Shown here in pieces: positions 6,611 through 11,673 of a stretch of DNA of 11,673 nt (the stretch's first letter is position 1; each line of letters begins with the position of its first letter). A model generated the notes under the pieces. The model was not told where the DNA came from. It made no database searches and worked only from the letters and a program-made list of their open reading frames with translations. The position numbers and the translations under genes are program-made. Source of the DNA: an uncultured Treponema sp. (GTDB taxonomy: Bacteria; Spirochaetota; Spirochaetia; Treponematales; Treponemataceae); contig CAJPPE010000021.1 in assembly GCA_905372345.1 (NCBI GenBank), positions 1-11,673 of the forward strand. Direction: 5' to 3'.

Positions 6611-6637
6611 TAAAAGAAAATTTTACAATGCCGAAAA
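6611..6637 (+). promoter_or_regulatory. Sigma-28 (FliA) promoter of the flgF operon
   Basis: TAAA (6611-6614), exactly 15 bp, GCCGAAAA (6630-6637): perfect -35 and 7 of 8 at -10 against TAAA-N15-GCCGATAA. Transcription should begin near 6644, giving a very short leader with AGAGGTGG before the ATG at 6657. This places the rod genes in the flagellar regulon. Confidence 0.5.
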
Positions 6638-6656
6638 TCATATAAGAGGTGGTTAT

Positions 6657-7469
6657 ATGGTAAGAGGTTGGTATACGGCGGCGAGCGGAATGCTTGCTCA
6701 ACAGCGTCAGTTGGATGTTATTTCAAACAATTTGGCTAACTTGGATACGACCAGTTTTAAAAGAGATGTTTCCGTTCAAAAGTCTTTTCCCGAATTGCTT
6801 TTAAGAAGGCTGAATGATGACGGCGTAATAAAAAATCCCTTCGGTTCATCGGATATAGCTCCTATTATAGGAAAACTGGGGCTCGGTGTTGAAACTAACG
6901 AGGTTTTTACCGAGTTTGAACAAGGCTCTTTAAAACAGACAAGCTCTCCGGCCGATTTAGCTTTGGAAGGGCATGGCTTTTTTGCAATTGAAACTCCTTA
7001 TGGAGAAAAATATACCCGAAACGGAAATTTTATGATTGGCGTTGAAGGCTATCTTATGACGAAGGAAGGCTATCCCGTTATGGGAGAAAACGGCCGCATC
7101 TTTTTACAGGATATGGAATATAAGATTAACCAAGATGGACAAATCTATGTACGCCCGATTACCGAGCCGGAAAGCGATTCCGTTTATCTGGACCGCTTAA
7201 AAATAGTGGAATTTGAAAACGATAGATATTTAAGCAAAAATGGAACAAGTTTTTATTTGGATACACCTCTTTCAGGAAAGGCCATTGCAGCCGAGGGACC
7301 GTCCCGTCCCGTTGTAGTGCAGGGTTTTATCGAGGCTTCCAATGTAAATGTTGTAAACGAAATGGTTAGAATGATAGAAGTAAACAGGGCCTATGAGGCC
7401 AATCAAAAATCCATTCAGGCCGAAGATACAATGATGGCCAAACTATGGAACGAAGCAGTTAAAAAATAA
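6657..7469 (+). CDS. flgF: Flagellar basal-body rod protein, FlgF/FlgG1 type
   Basis: A 270-residue axial rod protein, exported by the flagellar type III apparatus without a cleaved signal peptide. The N-terminal rod signature is clear: WYTAASGMLAQQ and DVISNNLANLDTTSFKRD. The middle has SPADLALEGHGFFAIETP and YTRNGNF, and the C-terminal signature is QGFIEASNVNVVNEMVRMIE followed by VNRAYEANQKSIQ. The frame continues 55 codons upstream, but those lie in the promoter and lack family similarity; the ATG at 6657 has AGAGGTGG in front and starts the conserved sequence. flgG follows after 21 bp in the same operon. In spirochetes this gene is annotated either flgF or flgG-1; the divergent central region and its place ahead of flgG favour the proximal rod protein FlgF. 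Confidence 0.5.
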   Translation: MVRGWYTAASGMLAQQRQLDVISNNLANLDTTSFKRDVSVQKSFPELLLRRLNDDGVIKNPFGSSDIAPIIGKLGLGVETNEVFTEFEQGSLKQTSSPADLALEGHGFFAIETPYGEKYTRNGNFMIGVEGYLMTKEGYPVMGENGRIFLQDMEYKINQDGQIYVRPITEPESDSVYLDRLKIVEFENDRYLSKNGTSFYLDTPLSGKAIAAEGPSRPVVVQGFIEASNVNVVNEMVRMIEVNRAYEANQKSIQAEDTMMAKLWNEAVKK

Positions 7470-7490
7470 GGTTAAAAGGTAGGATAAGTT

Positions 7491-8285
7491 ATGGTTAGAA
7501 GTTTATGGACGGCCGCAACAGGCATGAACACCCAACAGGCAAACATCGACACGGTTGCAAACAACTTGGCAAACGTAAATACAAGCGGTTTTAAAAAGCA
7601 GAGAGCGGAATTTGAAGACCTCATCTATCAGACGGTAAAAACTGCCGGTACACCTGCTACAGAGGATACGATTACTCCGGTAGGAGTTCAGATGGGACAC
7701 GGTGCAAGGCTTGCCGCTACCCAAAGAATATTTGAACAAGGCTCATTGCAAAATACGGGTGTAACAAGCGATATAGCTATTCAAGGTGAAGGTTTTTTTA
7801 GAGTTCTTCAATATGACGGAACCTATGCTTACACAAGGGACGGTTCTTTTAAGATTGATGCAGACCGCCAGCTTGTAACCTCAAACGGTTTACGCGTTTT
7901 GCCTGAAATAATCTTTCCCGAAGGCTATCGGGAGAATACGATTGCAGTCAGCAGGGACGGCCGTGTTACCGTTAAGGTCGGCGATATAGACGATCCTATA
8001 GAAGTAGGCCAGATAGAGCTTTACCGCTTCCAGAACAATGCAGGTCTTTCAGCCGAGGGTACTAACCTTTTTAGGCAGACCCCTGCCTCAGGTACGGCTA
8101 TTCCGGGGCGGCCCGGGTTTACCGGCTTCGGAAAAACCGAGCACAAGTTTTTGGAAATGTCAAACGTTTCAACCGTAAGCGAAATGGTAAACATGATTGT
8201 AGCTCAAAGAGCTTACGAGTTTAATTCTAAGGCTATCCAGACAAGCGACAATATGCTTGGCACTGCGGTAAGTTTAAAGCGATAG
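7491..8285 (+). CDS. flgG: Flagellar distal rod protein FlgG
   Basis: A 264-residue distal rod subunit, close to the usual FlgG length of 260-262. It begins MVRSLWTAATGMNTQQANID, followed by VANNLANVNTSGFKKQRAEFEDLIYQ in the normal FlgG arrangement. The central core has TSDIAIQGEGFF and YTRDGSF, and the C-terminal signature is LEMSNVSTVSEMVNMIVAQRAYEFNSKAIQ. Ribosome site GGTAGGA lies about 7 nt from the ATG. It is 21 bp after flgF and 51 bp before flgJ and presumably shares the sigma-28 promoter. The two rod proteins are clearly paralogous at both ends. The protein is intact and typical; assignment is confident. Confidence 0.5.
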   Translation: MVRSLWTAATGMNTQQANIDTVANNLANVNTSGFKKQRAEFEDLIYQTVKTAGTPATEDTITPVGVQMGHGARLAATQRIFEQGSLQNTGVTSDIAIQGEGFFRVLQYDGTYAYTRDGSFKIDADRQLVTSNGLRVLPEIIFPEGYRENTIAVSRDGRVTVKVGDIDDPIEVGQIELYRFQNNAGLSAEGTNLFRQTPASGTAIPGRPGFTGFGKTEHKFLEMSNVSTVSEMVNMIVAQRAYEFNSKAIQTSDNMLGTAVSLKR

Positions 8286-8336
8286 TTTCTAGTTAATTCT
8301 TAAAGATAGTTTTAGTTAAGGCTTGGGAGGGAAAAA

Positions 8337-8957
8337 ATGGAAGTAAACAAAATAGGAACAAATCAAGCGGGCAGGGAAGAGGTAAAAAGTTCTTTGATAA
8401 ATAAAAGGGAAGTCCCTGCATCGGCAAAATCTCAGCAAAATTTTACACAAATGCTTGAAGCTCTGCGAGGTTCTGAAAGAGCGTCTTCTATTATTTCCAA
8501 TATTCAGGGCGAAAGCTCTGCTTCCGTCTCAGGCTTAAAAACAGGTAATTCGGAAGCCCTCTTTGATACCCGCCTCCCTGGCGATATTTTAAAATCCATG
8601 AAGCTAGAAAATCCCGTTCCGGCCGACACTCACAGGGAGGTTCAGGGTATGGCCTCCTCCTTCGGAAAATCCGGCGAGACGGTTCATTCAAGATATTCGA
8701 TTGACAGGACGAGTAAGCTTTACGAGCAGGCTCTTGAGTTTGAATCCTACTTTGTAAAAATAATGCTTGATTCTATGCGGAATACCTTGACAGGAAAGAC
8801 TCTTGCAGGAGACGAGTCCTTTGCAGGTAAGATGTACCAAGACATGATGTATGATGAGCTAGGCCGCAGCATGACCAAAAACGCCGGTTTCGGCCTAGCC
8901 GATCAAATCTATCTTGAACTTTCAGGTGTAGGGGAGGAAAGACACTTTTTCGGATAA
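8337..8957 (+). CDS. flgJ: FlgJ-like rod-binding protein without muramidase domain
   Basis: A 206-residue protein. The first ~125 residues are low in conserved pattern, polar and Ser/Glu/Lys-rich, and probably disordered. The conserved rod-binding domain is at the end: LYEQALEFESYFVKIMLDSM (about 128-147), then TLAGDESFAGKMYQDMMYDELGRSM (about 154-178) and GFGLADQIYLEL (about 184-195). In proteobacterial FlgJ this domain caps the growing rod and is fused to a C-terminal peptidoglycan hydrolase; the hydrolase is absent here, as in other spirochetes and many non-proteobacteria, so a separate enzyme must open the wall. GGGAGGG sits 5 nt before the ATG. It is the third and last gene of the flgF-flgG-flgJ operon. 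There is no obvious T-run terminator; a hairpin lies 48 bp downstream. Confidence 0.5.
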   Translation: MEVNKIGTNQAGREEVKSSLINKREVPASAKSQQNFTQMLEALRGSERASSIISNIQGESSASVSGLKTGNSEALFDTRLPGDILKSMKLENPVPADTHREVQGMASSFGKSGETVHSRYSIDRTSKLYEQALEFESYFVKIMLDSMRNTLTGKTLAGDESFAGKMYQDMMYDELGRSMTKNAGFGLADQIYLELSGVGEERHFFG

Positions 8958-9004
8958 AAGATTTCTTTCCTCCCCTATAACCCCTCCTATCTTCAAAAGA
9001 ACCG

Positions 9005-9023
9005 CTTAGGGCTCTGCCCTAAG
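9005..9023. terminator. Hairpin between convergent flgJ and mcp
   Basis: A perfect 8-bp stem, CTTAGGGC/GCCCTAAG, with a TCT loop. Read leftward it is followed by CGGTTCTTTTG, a modest T-rich tail, so it may end the chemoreceptor transcript. Read rightward no T-run follows. Moderate support only as a terminator; the hairpin itself is certain. Confidence 0.5.
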
Positions 9024-9144
9024 AATCCGTATTGTTACAGAATTTCTAGCTTGCTTTTTAGTCGAGATGACAGTAAAAGTTTTGGGTTAAATTTAAAAGT
9101 TAAGCTAGTCAGAAGTAATGCGTTATTACGAAAGCATTAAAAAA

Positions 9145-9177
9145 TTCTTTGCGTCCTTTATGCTCCTTGCGGTTCAA
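9145..9177. repeat. Dispersed-repeat-like intergenic sequence after the chemoreceptor gene
   Basis: On the minus strand this begins a few bases after the mcp stop and is a purine-rich string of related units (CGCAAGGAGC, then ATAAAGGA, then CGCAAAGAA). The type TTTGCGTCCTT...CTTGCGGTTCAA is, to my recollection, common in intergenic DNA of unrelated bacteria. No open frame of substance covers it. An inverted repeat TAATGC/GCATTA lies beside it (9117-9139). The 8958-9183 gap has no gene. Confidence 0.5.
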
Positions 9178-9183
9178 TTGGTT

Positions 9184-11277
9184 TTACACCTTAAACTTTC
9201 CGACCTCTTTGGAGAGGTTTTCAATGCTCTCTTTATTCTTTTGGCTTATTTCGTTTACTTCGTGTACGGCGTTGCTGATTTGCACGGCACCGGAGGCCAT
9301 TTCGTTCATGCTGTCGGTGATGACGCGGGTAAGCTCATCGAGTTTTTGCATCTCCTGAGCTACATTTTCGCCGCCGCGGAGCATTTCTGCGGAACCGTCG
9401 TTTACTTGGTTGGTTACCATATTTATGTCTCGGATAGCCGACAAAACTTCCTTACTGCCGTTCTCCTGTTCGCGCATAGCTTCCATTAGGTTTTGGCTCA
9501 TTGTTTTGACCTGCTCGGAAAGGGCAAAGATGGCATTGAACTTTTCTTCTGCAGTTTTTGAAGAGGCAGAAAGAGCTTCAATCTCGCCGGAGAGGACTTT
9601 GAGGGTAGAAGTGATGGTTTTACCCTGAGTGCTTGATTCTTCGGCGAGCTTACGGATTTCGTCGGCGACGACGGCAAAGCCTTTTCCCGCTTCGCCTGCG
9701 TGGGCGGCTTCGATGGCGGCGTTCATTGCTAGCAAGTTGGTTTGGCTGGCAATGTGCTGGATAACGCTTGAAGCCTCCAATAGACCGCCGGATTCTTCGG
9801 CTATTTTTTGCGTAACGCTGTTTGCTCCTGAAATTGTTTCCTTGCCGTCGGCTGTGGCGGAGGCAAGAGTTTTTATAACATCATCGGTTTTGCCGAGGGT
9901 TTGTGTGATTGAAGCGATATTTCCTACCATTTGTTCTATTGCCGAAGAAGATTCTGCAACGGAAGCTGCTTGATTTTCAATGCTGCCGTTAAGCTGTTTT
10001 ATGGTGCGGATAATCTCTTCGATGGTGGCAGCTGTTTCGGTAACACTCGCGGCTTGAGTCAAAGCCTGCTGCTTTACGCCATCGATGTTCGCACTTATTT
10101 GGTGAACGGCACTGGCGGTTTCTGTCATATTGGAAGCAAGCTCGTTTCCGATATGTGTCATATCTTCACTGCTTTCACCGACGGATTTAATCGAGGAGCC
10201 TATTTTTTCGATTGTTTCATTGAAGTATTCCGATAAATCGGTAACTTCGTCATTGCCGTGCACTGGCAAGCGGACGGTCAAATCTCCTTCTCCTTGGGCG
10301 ATGTTTTTGAGAGCTCCTACTACAATATTGATAGGCTTTATCATTATACGGGCAACAAAGAAAACAATGATAAGAGATATTATCAAAATACCTGCACCGA
10401 TAATCAACATATCAATCCGTAGTTCATTAACGGTTCCCATAAATTCATTAACGGGAGCATTTATTACAATTGTCCAATCTGTGGTTTTCATTGTGGCATA
10501 AGAAGCTATTTTGTTTATACCTTTGTATCCATAAAAGCCTATAGATGGTTCATCTATATCAACCGCCATTTTTTCGAAGGTTGCAAGAGATTCCAAACTT
10601 GAATCGGTCTTTGCTATCTCCTGTACATTTTCCATTTTTTCAACTCGTGTAAAGTCTTTTGTTGCAATAGTGGTTCCATTTAGGCCTAAAATATAACAAT
10701 AGCCCGTTTTACCGACGATAATATCGTCAATTAGATCCGAGAGTTTTTTTGCATCAATAGCTGCTGCTAAAACACCGATTATATTGCGATCATCATCGTA
10801 TAGCGGAACGGAAATAGTTAAAATCAATTGACCATTCACAACAGAAATAAATGGTTCCGATAAAAAATCTTTTCCGTCAATAGAGGTCTTAAACCATGCA
10901 TAGTCTTTAACCGATAAGACCTTCCCGTCTACAGAGTACATATTTCCCCGTGCATCAGTAATAGCAGAATCAAATAGAATTTCGTTAAATTCTATTTCTT
11001 TTTCTAGACGTATGGCCTTTTCTACATAGGTCAGTTCATGGTTACGAAAGGCTGGCATACGTGCAAGACCTTCAAAAAATTGCCATAAAGCGGTTACTCG
11101 TCCATCAAGAATTTCCGCCGTATCAGTTGCTTTGTCGATAAGGTGTGTTTCAACTTTTTCGGTTACAGCTTTACGGGCAGTCCTTACGGCTAAAATCCCA
11201 AGTGTTAAACTGACTGCAAAAATAAGCAGCCCGAACACAATCATCAGTTTGTTTCGTAATGAAAAACGATGTTTCAT
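9184..11277 (-). CDS. Methyl-accepting chemotaxis protein with dCache sensor
   Basis: A 697-residue transmembrane chemoreceptor that signals through CheA/CheW to the periplasmic flagella. Domains in order: transmembrane helix 1 (about 10-31), a large extracytoplasmic dCache-type sensor (about 40-285), transmembrane helix 2 (about 288-311), HAMP (about 312-362), and the coiled-coil signalling domain (about 370-690). The highly conserved hairpin tip [20 protein letters not shown] (511-530), continuing [18 protein letters not shown], is intact. No C-terminal NWETF-like CheR/CheB tether; it ends [10 protein letters not shown]. In the sensor, [10 protein letters not shown] (123-132) and AAAIDAKKL (171-179) mark the membrane-distal module. 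The Arg and Tyr of the amino-acid-binding dCache motif are not at the expected positions (Y126 and F129 beside W128), so the ligand is open. The start has AAGGAGT 7 nt upstream. Monocistronic, convergent with flgJ. Confidence 0.5.
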   Translation of the reverse strand: MKHRFSLRNKLMIVFGLLIFAVSLTLGILAVRTARKAVTEKVETHLIDKATDTAEILDGRVTALWQFFEGLARMPAFRNHELTYVEKAIRLEKEIEFNEILFDSAITDARGNMYSVDGKVLSVKDYAWFKTSIDGKDFLSEPFISVVNGQLILTISVPLYDDDRNIIGVLAAAIDAKKLSDLIDDIIVGKTGYCYILGLNGTTIATKDFTRVEKMENVQEIAKTDSSLESLATFEKMAVDIDEPSIGFYGYKGINKIASYATMKTTDWTIVINAPVNEFMGTVNELRIDMLIIGAGILIISLIIVFFVARIMIKPINIVVGALKNIAQGEGDLTVRLPVHGNDEVTDLSEYFNETIEKIGSSIKSVGESSEDMTHIGNELASNMTETASAVHQISANIDGVKQQALTQAASVTETAATIEEIIRTIKQLNGSIENQAASVAESSSAIEQMVGNIASITQTLGKTDDVIKTLASATADGKETISGANSVTQKIAEESGGLLEASSVIQHIASQTNLLAMNAAIEAAHAGEAGKGFAVVADEIRKLAEESSTQGKTITSTLKVLSGEIEALSASSKTAEEKFNAIFALSEQVKTMSQNLMEAMREQENGSKEVLSAIRDINMVTNQVNDGSAEMLRGGENVAQEMQKLDELTRVITDSMNEMASGAVQISNAVHEVNEISQKNKESIENLSKEVGKFKV

Positions 11278-11295
11278 TTATGTTACTCCTTGTAA

Positions 11296-11317
11296 TTTAA
11301 GGGGGTGCCCCCTTAAA
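11296..11317. promoter_or_regulatory. Strong hairpin directly upstream of the mcp ribosome site
   Basis: A 10-bp stem, TTTAAGGGGG/CCCCCTTAAA, with a 2-nt spacer that would open to a slightly larger loop. On the mcp transcript it ends 4 nt before AAGGAGT (11285-11291). A stem so close to the Shine-Dalgarno could influence translation or mRNA 5' stability, or could be the terminator-like end of an earlier transcript (TTTTT precedes it on that strand, however, not follows). Confidence 0.5.
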
Positions 11318-11335
11318 AATCCCACTCATTAGGAT

Positions 11336-11380
11336 TTACTCTATTTTTATTAGATTGATGGGTCCCAATCTATAAGACAT
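11336..11380 (-). other. Possible 14-codon leader peptide or remnant ahead of mcp
   Basis: On the minus strand a perfect AAGGAGG (plus-strand 11396-11402) is followed 15 nt later by ATG and a short frame MSYRLGPINLIKIE ending in TAA. The spacing is long for initiation; ATT and CTG codons in frame lie closer. The sequence around this ribosome site (TACAAGGAGGTACAT) resembles that at the true mcp start (TACAAGGAGTAACAT), so it may be a decayed duplicate of the start region and not a real peptide. Confidence 0.5.
11351..11372. repeat. Inverted repeat in the mcp leader
   Basis: TAGATTG/CAATCTA, 7 bp, around an 8-nt loop, inside the short leader frame. Function unknown; it adds to the structured 5' region of mcp. 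Confidence 0.5.
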
Positions 11381-11419
11381 CAGCTGAAAAATGTACCTCC
11401 TTGTATATTTATTAATTGC

Positions 11420-11476
11420 AAGTTTGTTGTACAAACTTATTATTATTTAAAACTGCCGATTTCCTGTAGGAAATCG
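11420..11476. repeat. Two adjacent hairpins upstream of mcp
   Basis: AAGTTTGT/ACAAACTT with a TGT loop (11420-11438), followed rightward by TATTATTATTT, and CGATTTCCT/AGGAAATCG with a GT spacer (11457-11476). Either could be a terminator of a neighbouring transcript; the first has an A/T-rich tail on the plus strand. They also look like small palindromic elements of the sort scattered through treponemal intergenic DNA. No gene is present between 11278 and the window end. Confidence 0.5.
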
Positions 11477-11552
11477 ATTTTGAGAATAGTTTTTCTGTTT
11501 GCTAAATGTAACCAGATTTTTTGCAAATAGGCGAGGCAAGTACAAGGTACAA

Positions 11553-11627
11553 ACAAAAATTATCTGCAGGCATGTTGAAACCCACGGCATCCGTGCCGCT
11601 TCTGACATGTCGAAGACTAATTTTTGT
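11553..11627. repeat. 75-bp cloverleaf-like inverted repeat
   Basis: Outer arms of 23 nt (11553-11575 and 11605-11627) pair imperfectly: ACAAAAATTA and CATGT are shared at both ends, with mismatches and a one-base offset between. The 29-nt centre contains a second hairpin CGGCA/TGCCG around TCCG (11585-11598). This is the architecture of a palindromic interspersed element (REP/MITE-like). The same core with TCCC in place of TCCG occurs in the flaB leader at 6416-6429. No target-site duplication or transposase was recognised. Confidence 0.5.
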
Positions 11628-11673
11628 GAAGTAATGCAGTAATTGCCCGTATATTTCCAAAAAATTCGGGGGG

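Noticed and set aside
6492..6656. 55-codon N-terminal extension of FlgF
   Set aside because: It contains the sigma-28 promoter and lacks family similarity; the rod-protein signature starts at the ATG at 6657, preceded by AGAGGTGG.
8995..9007. 13-mer AAAAGAACCGCTT repeated from the pyrE/flaB terminator (5478-5490)
   Set aside because: One such match is expected by chance in a window of this size, and the second copy lacks the partner arm of the stem.
9118..9489. Plus-strand frames antisense to the 3' end of mcp
   Set aside because: They start in repeat-like intergenic DNA and run opposite to a highly conserved chemoreceptor coding sequence; typical shadow frames.
11553..11627. Integron attC site
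   Set aside because: Treponema denticola has a chromosomal integron, so the cloverleaf was checked for the RYYYAAC...GTTRRRY core arrangement; the order of core-like bases is wrong and no cassette or integrase is nearby.

Overview
The window looks like chromosome from an oral treponeme, most likely Treponema denticola or a close relative. The evidence is a low-GC genome, a spirochete-type FlaB core flagellin of 286 residues, sigma-28-type flagellar promoters (TAAA-N15-GCCGAAAA), a FlgJ-like rod-binding protein without a muramidase domain, and small palindromic intergenic repeats. No tRNA, rRNA, CRISPR array, transposase or phage gene was found. Species and paralogue names are recognition only and were not searched.

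Layout, left to right. Positions 1-1086 hold the C-terminal part of a GH63/MGH1-type (trehalase-like) glycosidase, cut by the window edge. It converges, with a 9-bp gap, on gdhA (glutamate dehydrogenase, minus strand, 1096-2337). The gap 2338-2971 has no convincing full-length gene but holds a well-preserved cobalamin riboswitch on the minus strand with its own near-consensus promoter. It points towards gdhA, and the gene expected directly behind it is missing or decayed. A divergent promoter then drives a rightward set: a formate/nitrite (FNT) channel, a 3-hydroxyisobutyrate-dehydrogenase-family reductase and pyrE. This set ends at a strong bidirectional terminator (5465-5492) shared with flaB, which comes from the other side.

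Positions 5512-8957 are a motility block: flaB (minus) diverges from flgF-flgG-flgJ (plus). FlaB is a core protein of the periplasmic flagellar filament. FlgF and FlgG form the rod, and FlgJ is the rod-assembly protein. The 284-bp region between flaB and flgF carries two copies, in inverted orientation, of a GCCGAAAATCA promoter block. The flgF copy has a perfect -35 at the right distance. In the flaB copy that position is occupied by hairpin-rich repeat sequence. A large dCache-HAMP-MA chemoreceptor on the minus strand (9184-11277) follows, so receptor and flagellar parts lie side by side.

The last 396 bp (11278-11673) contain no clear gene but many hairpins, an unused-looking strong Shine-Dalgarno, and a 75-bp cloverleaf-like inverted repeat whose core also occurs in the flaB leader. 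Most of the window is ordinary housekeeping and motility sequence. The parts most worth a second look are the orphan-looking cobalamin riboswitch, the rebuilt flaB promoter, and the palindromic repeat shared by two motility-gene leaders.
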